The translations under genes and the position numbers were made by a program. The notes beneath the pieces were generated by a model. The model saw nothing but the letters and a program-made list of their open reading frames with translations. It was not told the origin of the DNA and did not search any database. Shown piece after piece: positions 27,601-35,264 of a stretch of 64,000 bases of DNA. The stretch is from Indioceanicola profundi (GTDB lineage Bacteria; Pseudomonadota; Alphaproteobacteria; Azospirillales; Azospirillaceae), in the NCBI RefSeq assembly GCF_003568845.1, contig NZ_CP030129.1:1-64000 (forward strand), in the 5' to 3' direction. Position 1 is the stretch's first letter. Every line of letters begins with the position of its first letter.

Positions 27601-27872
27601 ACGCCGTGCGCGTGGGCGCGCAGACCCGTCTGCGCCCGGTGCTGATGACGGCCCTGGTGGCGAGTCTAGGCTTTGTCCCCATGGCGCTGTCCACCAGCGT
27701 TGGGGCCGAGGTCCAGCGGCCGATCGCCACCGTGGTCATCGGCGGGCTGATCACGGCCACGCTGCTGACCCTGTTCGTGCTTCCGGCCCTGTACCGCCGC
27801 TTCGCCAAACCCGTGGCCGTCGAGGAGGACCTGCCCGAACAGGCGGCTCCCGTGGGACACGCCGCGGAATAG
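24618..27872 (+). CDS. czcA: Heavy-metal efflux RND pump CzcA (1084 aa)
   Basis: The start at 24618 (MIERILTFAVQRRFL) follows GAGGAG. Length and two-fold RND repeat are standard (first helix at residue 10, repeats of periplasmic loops, twelve helices). The TM4 motif DFGLIVDGAVIIAEN (about residues 420-436) keeps both aspartates and the glutamate that define the divalent-cation (Zn/Co/Cd/Ni) HME-RND branch, unlike Cu/Ag pumps. It is the proton-driven engine of CzcCBA. Specificity within the divalent group is not decided by the sequence; the HupE/DUF4198 neighbours hint at Ni or Co. Confidence 0.95.
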   Translation: MIERILTFAVQRRFLIILLVAVAAAFGAQSLLRLPIDAVPDITNNQIQITTLAPALSPFEIEQQVTYPVETALAGIAGLDSTRSISVNGLSQVTAIFDEEVDIYFARQQVGERITQAKDLLPPGLTPTMGPISTGLGEVYMWTVEFAPFVPEEAQAGEPGWQPDGSYQTPEGELLASEADQATYLRTVQDWIVSPQMKGVDGVAGIDTIGGYVKQYHVLPDPARLVAYGLTFADLTQALERANQSLGAGQLERNGELFIVRSDGRISTAAEIANVVVATRSGVPVRLADVAAVQPGQEIRTGSASENGREVVVGTALMLIGENSRTVAAAVDAKLQDIRSSLPPDIVAKTVLDRTDLVNATIKTVAKNLTEGALLVIAVLFLLLGNARAALITAAVIPITMLLTATGMLEAGVSANLMSLGALDFGLIVDGAVIIAENCLRRLGERQHDLGRVLTLRERLHEVTVAAKEMIQPSVYGQAIIIVVYLPLLTFTGVEGKMFEPMAQTVIIALVCAFILSLTLVPALIAIFVSGRVEEKENAAIRQAGRAYRPLLDRALKAPLRVAAIAAVLFGGSLLLFTQLGQEFIPQLDEGDVALNSFRIPSTNLPQATGQQMEIETAVAAFPEVAYAFSKTGTAEIGTDVMPPGISHMFVMLKPRDQWPDPDLSKADLIQRLEAAVGELPGQVYEVSQPIQLRFNELLAGVRGDVAIKVFGDDFETLLTTANEISSVVQGVEGAADVRVEQVSGASFMNVEVDRARAARFGLSVADVQEVVAMAVGGREAGLVYQGDRRFEIVARLPESLRNDPTALESLPIPLPPVIVDGQGAGAVRTVPLGEVASFTVTEGPNQISRENGKRRIVVQANVRGRDIGSFVEEAQARIAAEVTVPPGYWVDWGGQFENLIAARERLMIVVPACFALIFLLLYSALGSARDAVLVFSGVPLALTGGILALWLRGMPFSISAAVGMIALSGIAVLNGLVMLSYIRQLRIQGMALEDAVRVGAQTRLRPVLMTALVASLGFVPMALSTSVGAEVQRPIATVVIGGLITATLLTLFVLPALYRRFAKPVAVEEDLPEQAAPVGHAAE

Positions 27873-27881
27873 GAGGTTCCG

Positions 27882-28094
27882 ATGGCCAATGTTGCTCTAA
27901 CCGGCCTCGTATCGCTGCTGCTGGCGGCTTGCGCGTCCGGGAACGAGCTGCTCCGGGTTGCCGACCGCGGCTGCCCGAGCAGTGAGCGGCATCTCACGCC
28001 GCGCGTGCTGGGCGAGGGCAACCATGTTCCGCTGCAGGCCGGATCCGACCGGTGCGCAGCACCTGGAGAGCAGAGCTCCAGAACCCATCAGTGA
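27882..28094 (+). CDS. Possible small lipoprotein (70 aa)
   Basis: AGGAGG precedes the ATG, and the N-terminus has a lipobox (LLLAAC, cysteine at about residue 17). After that the protein is polar and unlike anything I recognise; it may be decayed or shifted in frame. It sits between czcA and the next exported protein, co-directional. Confidence 0.4.
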   Translation: MANVALTGLVSLLLAACASGNELLRVADRGCPSSERHLTPRVLGEGNHVPLQAGSDRCAAPGEQSSRTHQ

Positions 28095-28149
28095 TCAATC
28101 GGCCCGGCGGCCATGTGCCGCCGGGCCCTCGACCCGACAGGAGATACCG

Positions 28150-28557
28150 ATGTTGAAGCAGTTGATGATCGCCGCCAGTCTCCTCCTTCTGCCCGTGGCG
28201 GCCAGCGCCCAGGACGGGCACGGCCATTCCCATGGCGAGGGCGACAAGGGCCCGCATGGCGGCGTTGTTCAGACCCTCGCCGGGTACGAGGCCGAACTGG
28301 TGGCAGGCGACGGGACCCTCACCCTGTACCTGGTCGACCACGCGACCGAGGCGCTGGTCCCCACCGAGGGCATGATGGCCAGCGTTCTCTTCACCGAGGG
28401 CACCGCGCGCAAGGGTGCTGTGACGCTCCAGCCCGCCGGAGACCGGCTGGAGGGCAAGGGCGAGGTGCCGGAGGGCGCCGACGCAGTGGTCAGCCTGCGA
28501 GGCAAGGACGGCAAGTCCTCCCAGGCGCGTTTCGAGCTCGGTGGCCACGCGCACTGA
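28150..28557 (+). CDS. Exported small beta protein of the czc operon, paralogue of the gene at 19110 (135 aa)
   Basis: The start at 28150 has AGGAG. A signal peptide ends ASAQ, and the mature N-terminus is His-rich (DGHGHSHGEGDKGPH). The body (GGVVQTLAGYEAELVAGDGTLTLYLVDHATEALVPTEG, read in pieces) aligns with the exported protein at 19110-19505, and the C-terminus ends GHAH. It is probably a periplasmic metal-binding accessory to CzcCBA. Having one such gene in each arm of the island suggests the two arms work together. Confidence 0.8.
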   Translation: MLKQLMIAASLLLLPVAASAQDGHGHSHGEGDKGPHGGVVQTLAGYEAELVAGDGTLTLYLVDHATEALVPTEGMMASVLFTEGTARKGAVTLQPAGDRLEGKGEVPEGADAVVSLRGKDGKSSQARFELGGHAH

Positions 28558-28714
28558 GCCTGCCGGCGGGGGCCGGTGGTGCAAGCCTTCGGTCTCCCTT
28601 GGCCCACACTTCTAAACAGGAGGTCGGCCTCATATCCATGCTGCTGCCGTCGGCCTGCTCCACAGCGGACATGCGGCCGATGGCTCCAACGCCGGTTCGC
28701 GCCGCCGCTGAGAC

Positions 28715-28761
28715 CGGGCCTGGATCGATCGTTCGACCTCCTGCGCCAGGCGGACGCGCTC
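28715..28761 (-). repeat. 47-bp exact inverted copy of an internal czcC segment
   Basis: The minus strand of 28715-28761 equals 22482-22528 within czcC (begins GAGCGCGTCCGCCTGGCGC, ends CAGGCCCG). No coding function is apparent at the copy. It lies between the end of the czc operon and mucR. Confidence 0.9.
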
Positions 28762-28832
28762 TCCAGGAGCCGCTAACCTGTCGCACTTCAGCGCGAATCT
28801 TGACAGGAAAACCACGACGAAGACCATCGCGT

Positions 28833-28864
28833 GCAGGAGCCCCTCGGTTCCACGAGGCTCCTGC
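28833..28864 (-). terminator. Hairpin just downstream of mucR
   Basis: GCAGGAGCCCCTCG and its near-complement CGAGGCTCCTGC flank a six-base loop, beginning 10 bases after the minus-strand mucR stop. No T-run follows, so an intrinsic terminator is only plausible. Confidence 0.4.
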
Positions 28865-28873
28865 GCTCTGTGC

Positions 28874-29344
28874 TCAGCCAGCCTTGCGGCGGCCGCGGCG
28901 TGGTTTGGCTGATACCTCTTCCACCGGCTCCGGCGCTGGCTGCGCATCAGCTGCCGCTCTCCGGCCGCGGCTTCCCAGACCGATGCTGCGCGCCATGGTG
29001 CTGCGGGCCATGGAATAGTTCGGGGCCACCATCGGATAGTCCGGCGGCAGTCCCCACTTGGCCCGGTATTCTTCCGGGCTCATGTCATACGCCGTCCTGA
29101 GATACCGCTTCAGCATCTTCAGCTTCTTGCCGTCCTCCAGGCAGATGATGTGATCCGGTGTCACCGACTTCTTGATCGAAACGGCCGGAACGGCCGCTTC
29201 CGGCTCCGGCGCCGGTGGGGCAACGATGCTCTTCAAGGCTTTGTGGACGGTCTGTAGCAGGATTGGCAGATCCGTCAGGGCAAGACGATTGCTCTCGAGA
29301 TACGACGCGGCGATCTTGGCCGTGAGGGTAGTGACTGGGTCCAT
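28874..29344 (-). CDS. Ros/MucR-family transcriptional regulator (156 aa)
   Basis: The start at 29344 (MDPVTTLTAKIAASYLESN) is the family start; longer readings are not needed. The core reads ITPDHIICLEDGKKLKMLKRYL (positions about 75-95), then YDMSPEEYRAKWGLPPDYPMVAPNYS. The classic zinc ligands are incomplete: a single cysteine, and Tyr where His is usual, as in zinc-free MucR relatives. The C-terminus is a charged Ala/Pro-rich tail ending RRGRRKAG. MucR proteins repress surface, motility and virulence-type genes and often their own promoter. It borders the mobilisation region. Confidence 0.9.
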   Translation of the reverse strand: MDPVTTLTAKIAASYLESNRLALTDLPILLQTVHKALKSIVAPPAPEPEAAVPAVSIKKSVTPDHIICLEDGKKLKMLKRYLRTAYDMSPEEYRAKWGLPPDYPMVAPNYSMARSTMARSIGLGSRGRRAAADAQPAPEPVEEVSAKPRRGRRKAG

Positions 29345-29688
29345 GAACCTCGTTCCTATGGAATTTGGAAGATCGCGTTCCGACCTTTTCGCATGCGATT
29401 TTGTATAGGGGTGGTGGCGCCAAGTCGAGAGCAGTTGCTTGCCCGCAATGGAGCGTCCGACTGTGGCCAACGCCCTCTCCATGGCTTGGCCGTGTTCCGG
29501 CGCCGGTGGGCCACCTGCTGGATCGAGATGTAGGTATTCCCGGATGCAGCGTGACGCGATTTCCCTGGTTGCCGCCGCCTATGACCGGCGCGCCGGACAG
29601 CTGATCGCGTCGTATCGGACACTGCTGCCCCTGGTCGCGGCAGGTCTGATCGATTATGCTTCCAACCCTGGCTTGGGAGTTCTGTCAG
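29345..29688. other. Upstream region of mucR
   Basis: About 340 bases between divergent genes. It is presumably the mucR promoter, with a local AT-rich patch near 29380-29410. No further gene is supported. Confidence 0.4.
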
Positions 29689-30081
29689 ATGTCGAATCAG
29701 CTGTTCTTACACTCGTCTGCGGAGCTGTTGCAGGCTTGGCAGGCAACCCCCCAGAGCAAGCATCCGGAAGCTATTCCCTCGGATACTCCGTGGGACATGC
29801 CGGGTCTCTACAATCCGCCGAACTGGCGTTCGGAAACCTCCTGGTGGGAGAGGTGGCTGGAGAGCAGCCGCCGGTTCCTTGCCCATCATCCCAAGAGCAT
29901 TCAGGCGCGGACCATGGTCGAGCAGGCGGAGGCCGCGCTGGCCTACCGGGCGACCGTGCCGGAGGATCAAATCTACTGGCGCCGGGAGCGCCCAACTGCG
30001 CAGCCTCAGGGAACGTCGGCGCCGGGAACCGCGCACCAGCTCTCCGCCGCCAAACCCGGCCGACTTCGTGACGGCGCTTGA
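29689..30081 (+). CDS. Hypothetical protein (130 aa)
   Basis: The ATG at 29689 has GGGAG upstream. The sequence is Trp-rich (SDTPWDMPGLYNPPNWRSET, then SWWERWLESSRRFLAHHPKS) and has a strong third-position G/C bias in this frame, so it is likely real. An overlapping frame (29544-30071) is less convincing past its first 50 residues and might be a fused upstream fragment. No family is recognised. It lies beside the relaxase, pointing toward it. Confidence 0.5.
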   Translation: MSNQLFLHSSAELLQAWQATPQSKHPEAIPSDTPWDMPGLYNPPNWRSETSWWERWLESSRRFLAHHPKSIQARTMVEQAEAALAYRATVPEDQIYWRRERPTAQPQGTSAPGTAHQLSAAKPGRLRDGA

Positions 30082-30315
30082 TCTTTCTATGGACCACTTG
30101 CGGCCTGATTGCCGGCAGGTCGGGACAAGGCTGGCAGAATGCCCTTCAACCGGGAAGCCAACATAGTCCCCAGCGCCGGTCGACCTCCGTGCCCTGACTC
30201 TGGCGCAAGATGGGGACAATCTGAAAGCACCGGCAAACCGGTCGCGCACCCTATCGGCACCGAACCGGGCTGAAAGCCTGCCACTCCTGAACATGGGCCG
30301 ATCTGCGAACCAGGA

Positions 30316-31647
30316 TCATCTCTCCTGTTGCCCTCGTCCAGGCTTGATTCCGGATCTGCGCCCGAGCGGTCTTGCGGCGGGCGGGCTATCTGGTGGCGCC
30401 TGTTCGCCCAAGATCCAGGCGGGGTCCTTCGTCACGATGGCTCGGATGGCGCCTCCGATGGGACCGGACGTCAGGACCAAGCGTTCGAGTTCGGACGCCG
30501 GAACGGCGCGGCCGAGCATGTCGGCGTCAAGACCGACGTCCCAGGCTCTTATGGCTTTCGCCAGGTTCAGACGCTCCTTGAATGCGCGCCTGTGCCATCG
30601 CTGGCGGCGCTTTGCTTCCCGATCATCGGTAGGGGCTTCCTGGCCGATCAGGTCGGCCGCCCGCAGCACGTCCGGGCGGTTCGCTGCCATCCAGCGGGCA
30701 AGCGATTTGCTCTCTGCCGCCAGCATCCGGTAGGACGCTGCGGCGAAGGGATCGGACATATCGTCCGGATCAAGCTCTCCCGACTGCTGGACCAACCCAG
30801 CCCGTTCCAGCGACACCGCGCCCCAGCGGGCGTACCAGGCCGGCGCGGAGCGGCGCAGACGAAGGGCAAAGGGGTCCTCTGCCTCGATCACCTCCCGCGA
30901 ACCTGCCCGCCCTTCCCCAAGCAGCGCGACCTTGCGCGGCGGCGGGTCCGCCGACCAGTCAGGCCGGTCGGACTCCCGCTCGGCCGACACGTCCAGTCCC
31001 ATTTCCCGGGCATGCCTGACCAGGACAGCCCGCAGCCCATCGGCTAAGCGGCCATCCGGCGCAAACGGCAGCATCGGTCCTGGCTGACCAGTGCCGGGCA
31101 ACCTTGCGCCGAGGACCACATGCACATGTGGATGCTCGGTATGGTCGGTGTGGACCGCCCAGGCTGCCGGCACGCCCAAATTCAAGGCCGTGTCTGCCAG
31201 CCAAGCATGGGCAAGCACATCGGCCTGCACGGCTGTTCCGGGAACTGCAAAGACAATATGGCGCGCCTCAAGCCCAAAGTATCCGGGTTCTGAAAACCTG
31301 GCGACGAACTCAGCCGGCGTGATCTCCTCGCCGGTCTCGTCCCGCAGCTTGCCAAACACCTCCTCTCCGGGACTGGCGAGATCCGCTGCATATTGAGCAG
31401 CGCCGGATTCGTCCTCGGCCTCGGCGTCCTGCCGCCGATCAAAGCGGCCCACATAGGCGGCCACGGCACGGACAGCTTTATCCCGCAACACCTTGCCGAT
31501 AGCCTTCACAACGACAGGAGAGGCTCCGCGGGGTACGAGGCCGGCGGCAATCGCCGCCCGGGACCGGACGCCCTCGGCCAGAACCTCCCTGACCCCAACA
31601 TGCCGAGCCCCCGGGCGATCTCCAAGAGGGCCGATACGCCGCGCCAT
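30316..31647 (-). CDS. Relaxase / mobilisation nuclease, MOBP-like (443 aa)
   Basis: The HUH signature is HPHVHVVLG near residues 172-180, preceded by AWAVHTDHTE. Upstream, KAIGKVLRDKAVRAVAAYVGR resembles the opening segment of MobA/VirD2-type relaxases. The C-terminal 150 residues are Arg/Ala-rich without helicase or primase motifs. Relaxases nick oriT and lead the single strand into a recipient through a T4SS. It is translationally coupled to the mobC-like gene (two-base gap, TGATCATG). No coupling protein or T4SS is in the window, so this would be mobilisable rather than self-transmissible. Confidence 0.85.
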   Translation of the reverse strand: MARRIGPLGDRPGARHVGVREVLAEGVRSRAAIAAGLVPRGASPVVVKAIGKVLRDKAVRAVAAYVGRFDRRQDAEAEDESGAAQYAADLASPGEEVFGKLRDETGEEITPAEFVARFSEPGYFGLEARHIVFAVPGTAVQADVLAHAWLADTALNLGVPAAWAVHTDHTEHPHVHVVLGARLPGTGQPGPMLPFAPDGRLADGLRAVLVRHAREMGLDVSAERESDRPDWSADPPPRKVALLGEGRAGSREVIEAEDPFALRLRRSAPAWYARWGAVSLERAGLVQQSGELDPDDMSDPFAAASYRMLAAESKSLARWMAANRPDVLRAADLIGQEAPTDDREAKRRQRWHRRAFKERLNLAKAIRAWDVGLDADMLGRAVPASELERLVLTSGPIGGAIRAIVTKDPAWILGEQAPPDSPPAARPLGRRSGIKPGRGQQER

Positions 31648-31649
31648 GA

Positions 31650-32189
31650 TCAGCTTCCCAATGGTCTCGGGCGCCCACGCCGCGGCGTCGCACTCTGGTC
31701 AGTACCGGAAGCATGGCCGGACGGACCGGGAAGCGCCGCGGATACGTGAGCATCCGGAGCGCGCAAGGTCACTTTCCTGAGCCTGGCCGCATGGCTCTCG
31801 AATTCAGCGATGATCGACTGGATGCGACCGATCTCGGGAAGCGGCAGCGCCTTGCCGCCGCCAGCTGCGATCGTGTTCACCGCGCGAGCGATCTGGTTCA
31901 GCAAGCTTCCGGATCTGCGCAGCTGCTCACAAAGCCGGTTGACCGCTTCGACATCATCGGAACGAAGCCGAAGGGGTATTGCCGCAGGTGTTGACCCTGC
32001 TGCGCGGACAGCCTCTGGCCCGGCTGATAGCGCCCGGACCATGTCGGCCTGCACCACGTGCAGGATGTAGGCTGTCATGTCCGGTTGGTTGCCTCGCCCC
32101 AGGAAGCCGCGCAGGCCGGCGACTTGCCGAACCTTCTCCTTGTCGCCCGCCCCAACCCTGATCTCGATCGTCGGTCCGCCACTCGCCAT
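31650..32189 (-). CDS. MobC-like relaxosome accessory protein (179 aa)
   Basis: The start at 32189 follows GAGGAAA. The protein has an N-terminal ribbon-helix-helix-like part (TIEIRVGAGDKEKVRQVA) and the MobC hallmark SGSLLNQIARAVNTIAAGG near residues 115-135. MobC proteins bind oriT and help strand opening for the relaxase, encoded immediately downstream. The candidate oriT is the inverted repeat about 95 bases upstream of this gene. Confidence 0.82.
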   Translation of the reverse strand: MASGGPTIEIRVGAGDKEKVRQVAGLRGFLGRGNQPDMTAYILHVVQADMVRALSAGPEAVRAAGSTPAAIPLRLRSDDVEAVNRLCEQLRRSGSLLNQIARAVNTIAAGGGKALPLPEIGRIQSIIAEFESHAARLRKVTLRAPDAHVSAALPGPSGHASGTDQSATPRRGRPRPLGS

Positions 32190-32283
32190 GCTTTCCTCTC
32201 TGAAAGGTCTCACCGCACTGGGGCGGCTTACGTCCGGACTTTGGACATCAGCAGCTTGTCCGGACGGTTGCGTAATCTTGCTC

Positions 32284-32366
32284 CCGCCGAAAAACCGCCC
32301 TGGCCATCCCTCGGCTTTTGCCTTCGGGACCGCTCGAAAGCGGTTGCCAGGGCGGTTTTTCGGCGG
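32284..32366. repeat. Candidate oriT: 21-bp perfect inverted repeat upstream of mobC
   Basis: CCGCCGAAAAACCGCCCTGGC (32284-32304) and its exact complement (32346-32366) flank 41 bases, which contain a smaller hairpin CCGCT-CGAA-AGCGG (32330-32343). The place, just upstream of mobC and relaxase, and the form, an arm with an A/T run beside a GC hairpin, fit an oriT. The T-run also permits terminator activity in either direction. Confidence 0.55.
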
Positions 32367-32555
32367 TTCGCGGGCGGCTGCCCGCTCATTCCATTGTTTG
32401 GCCTCGTGCGGCACGCACCGGCGGCCCCATGAAGGCGGATTCCACGCACCAATCCGCATTTGCGCACTGGAGTCCGCGCACCGGGACATAGGTGCGTGCC
32501 GCAGAAATCCTGGCCTTCTGCTTCGTGGTGCGCGTCCTGCGTCATGGTGCGCGTC

Positions 32556-33281
32556 TCATAGATCGACCAGCAGACGCGAGGGTCTGGTCCGTGCCTTGCT
32601 CCCCTTCCGCCGATCCGCCGCTGCTTCCATCTGGAGCTTCTCCATGATGGCCATCTCGATCCAGGACCTGCGCGACACGATCAGGCGACTGGCGGACGCC
32701 ATCCGGTTACGGCTGAGATCAATCGCCTGCGCCATGGGCGCCGAGAGCACGACGGCTTCAGTGATAGCGCCGCGGTCGCTCACAGCGGTGGCAAATGCAT
32801 TGAGCGTCTTCCAGGCATCATCGACAACAGCCACCAATGCGTCGGCCTGTTCGGCCGGCCGACGGCCATCCGCCGGAACGACGTTTTGGCAGGCAAAAGG
32901 AGGCGCAACCCCTACCAGGCGCTCCAAAGCCTGCATGAGGAGCATTGACGGAAGAGCCGCGGGGTCAGCCTTTGCGAGCCGGCCAATCGCAACAGCCAAA
33001 GGAATAGAGGGCGCGCCATACCAGAAGTTGGAGCGCCGTTTACCGTCTGCGATACGACGTCCTGCATCCCGGTCCAAGTCCGGCAGGCTCTGCTGCAATC
33101 CCGCGACAACAGTGTCCATGGACGGCAGCGGATCTCCATCAGATCCCCGTGATAGGCGCGCCAGCTCTTTCAGCAGCGTCATTCCGCTGCCGAAAACCTC
33201 CATGTGCTTGCGTGCGCATCCGCGCCCCTTGAGGACGCGGTCCATGCAATGTCCATCAATGCTGTTGCGCTTCCTTGCCAT
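32556..33281 (-). CDS. Unknown protein sharing an N-terminal domain with the next gene (241 aa)
   Basis: No signal peptide or membrane span is seen. Residues about 15-125 (VLKGRGCARKHMEV..., SRGSDGDPLPSMDTVVAGL, RRSNFWYGAPSIPLAVAIGRLAKAD) align with residues about 23-135 of the LysM protein encoded upstream (ILKGRGCRRKNL..., SRGPDKASLPSIEETVAEV, RANLWFGNPCLPLATEIARLSKAD). The rest is Ala-rich and helical. The start at 33281 overlaps the ribosome site with the previous stop (AGGAGATGA), so the two are translationally coupled. Family unknown; no function is proposed beyond association with a mobilisable region. Confidence 0.8.
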   Translation of the reverse strand: MARKRNSIDGHCMDRVLKGRGCARKHMEVFGSGMTLLKELARLSRGSDGDPLPSMDTVVAGLQQSLPDLDRDAGRRIADGKRRSNFWYGAPSIPLAVAIGRLAKADPAALPSMLLMQALERLVGVAPPFACQNVVPADGRRPAEQADALVAVVDDAWKTLNAFATAVSDRGAITEAVVLSAPMAQAIDLSRNRMASASRLIVSRRSWIEMAIMEKLQMEAAADRRKGSKARTRPSRLLVDL

Positions 33282-33284
33282 GCT

Positions 33285-35264
33285 TCATCTCCTCTCGAAA
33301 ACTGCGGATACCGGCTCGATCCAGAGGCTGCCGCTAATGAGCCGAGCGTAGGGAAGGGCATGCGCCACCTCGGGATTGAGCCTCTGGATCGCAATCACGC
33401 TCACGCCGGTTCGCTGTGCCACCTCCGCCAGCGTCTCGCCCGGGATCACACGGACGTAGTGGCGTTGCGTTTCCGGATCGCGCTCGATCGCCCCCAGGGC
33501 GGCCCGCGACGAGAGAGGGTGCGGCCCGGTCGTGCCTGCTGCGGCTGAAGGGTCCCCTGCCGCCTCGGAACCGGCGGGCGGTGTCTGGCGGAGGCTGGAA
33601 ACCTCCTTGCGCAGGCCCGCGATCTCAGCCGCTTGCCTTTCCATCAGATGACGCTGCGCCGCGATTTCCTCCTTCAGTTCCGCCGTCACCACCTCGATGA
33701 GCGACGCGATCTCGGTGTCCGGCAGGGATGCTGCATCCTCTGCAGTCGCAGGCTCGGTTCGCTCTGACGGTGTGGTCGACGGCGGCACCTCGAGCGGCGT
33801 CGGCGGGACCACCGGAGCGGCGGAAACCCTGGCTTCCGGCGCCCTGGGACCGGAATCCTGTCCGGACAATTGGGCCTCCTGCGTCCGGACTGGCAGCGTC
33901 GCCGGCGGATTGTCCGGCTGCTCCGGACGGGGTTGCGCCGTCATACCTGGCGGGAGGGCGCCGGACGCGGCCGGCCTGGGTGACATCGCCGCTTCGGCCA
34001 GCAGATCCATCACAGCGGCATCCTTCGGCGTGGTCGACGGTGGCAGCAGGGCTGCGGCGGTGTCCATCTCGGTCTGCCGGGGAGATGCCGCCTCCTGAGC
34101 TTCAGGAGTAGGCCGGGACGCGGACGGCGACGCTGCCGTTTGGACACCGCCCGACATCAGCGGCCAGACCACGAAAACCGCCGTCACGGCCAGAACCACG
34201 GCGAGTGCTACCAGGGCGCGTGGGTCCCGCTTCGGTCCGGCGGGATTGGCCTCGGCGGGTGGATCGGTCTTGCCTTTCCGGGCGAACCAGGCGCGGCGTG
34301 GGGCCGTGAGTTCCGGCACAGGGCCCGGTGCCGCTGCATCCACAGTCAGCGTTGATACCGGGTTATCTCCCGAGCCGGCCTGGGGCGGCAGATCGGTCGG
34401 CGCCACGCCGTTTGGCACCGAGGTTGCCTGCGCTTCCACCTCCTGCGCCAGCTCGTCCGTGATCCGGCGAATGGCATCCGACGGTGTCGATGCCGCAGGC
34501 ACGCCGCCCGCCCCAATACATGCAGGTGGAGGTTCCTCCTCCAGCAGGGGATCGTTCTCCTCGATCTTAGACATCGCCGACGCGGCCATCTCTGCGGGAT
34601 CGTCGAGCACCGTGGCCTCGGGCTGGAACAGAACCGGCGCCGTTCCCCCTTCCCCCTCGGCCGCTGCATCCGCTGATGCAGCGGCTGCCTCGCCGATCAG
34701 GATCGGTGTCCAGGCCGGCATGGACGCTGTGTCCGGATCCGGCAGGGCCGCTCCGTCAGAGGCCCCCGTATCCGTCAGGCCCGTGCGCGCAGACAGGATC
34801 GAGGCTTCAGCTTCGTCCGCATTCGCGCCGGCCTGACTGTCCGGACCGCCATCCTGTCCGGACAGTTCCTCGATCGTCAGGCCGAGGTTGTTGCAGGCCG
34901 ACCAGAGAAGTTCCGATGGCGGGGCGGCATAATCCGCCTTTGACAGCCTCGCGATCTCGGTGGCCAACGGCAGGCACGGATTACCGAACCACAGGTTCGC
35001 CCGAACCTTCTCCTGAATCCTCGCGGCGGCACGATCGTCCAGTTGCGACAGGTGCTTCCGAACCTCGGCAACGGTCTCCTCTATGGATGGCAGCGAAGCC
35101 TTATCTGGTCCACGCGATATCTCCGCCACCTTATCGAGAAGGGTCCTGCCAGCCGCAGAGGCGTCAAGGTTCTTGCGCCGGCAGCCCCGTCCCTTTAGGA
35201 TTTCTTCCCGAGTCGGGGCTAACCCCGCCCCGCCCAAACTTCCATCATTGGATCTGCTCAACAT
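33285..35264 (-). CDS. Unknown membrane protein with novel N-terminal domain, one TM helix and C-terminal LysM-like domain (659 aa)
   Basis: Order: the novel domain (residues about 23-135), a long Pro/Ala/acidic linker, one membrane helix (about 355-378, ALVALAVVLAVTAVFVVWPL), a second long Pro-rich linker, a coiled-coil stretch (EVVTAELKEEIAAQRHLMERQAAEIAGLRKEV, in pieces) and a C-terminal LysM-like module (YVRVIPGETLAEVAQRTGVS, then IQRLNPEVAHALPYARLISG). The layout puts the shared domain in the cytoplasm and LysM at the cell wall. The start is uncertain because no good ribosome site is visible at 35264. It forms a coupled pair with the 241-residue gene. The role is unknown; conjugation, surface or replicon maintenance are possible. 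Confidence 0.78.
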   Translation of the reverse strand: MLSRSNDGSLGGAGLAPTREEILKGRGCRRKNLDASAAGRTLLDKVAEISRGPDKASLPSIEETVAEVRKHLSQLDDRAAARIQEKVRANLWFGNPCLPLATEIARLSKADYAAPPSELLWSACNNLGLTIEELSGQDGGPDSQAGANADEAEASILSARTGLTDTGASDGAALPDPDTASMPAWTPILIGEAAAASADAAAEGEGGTAPVLFQPEATVLDDPAEMAASAMSKIEENDPLLEEEPPPACIGAGGVPAASTPSDAIRRITDELAQEVEAQATSVPNGVAPTDLPPQAGSGDNPVSTLTVDAAAPGPVPELTAPRRAWFARKGKTDPPAEANPAGPKRDPRALVALAVVLAVTAVFVVWPLMSGGVQTAASPSASRPTPEAQEAASPRQTEMDTAAALLPPSTTPKDAAVMDLLAEAAMSPRPAASGALPPGMTAQPRPEQPDNPPATLPVRTQEAQLSGQDSGPRAPEARVSAAPVVPPTPLEVPPSTTPSERTEPATAEDAASLPDTEIASLIEVVTAELKEEIAAQRHLMERQAAEIAGLRKEVSSLRQTPPAGSEAAGDPSAAAGTTGPHPLSSRAALGAIERDPETQRHYVRVIPGETLAEVAQRTGVSVIAIQRLNPEVAHALPYARLISGSLWIEPVSAVFERR

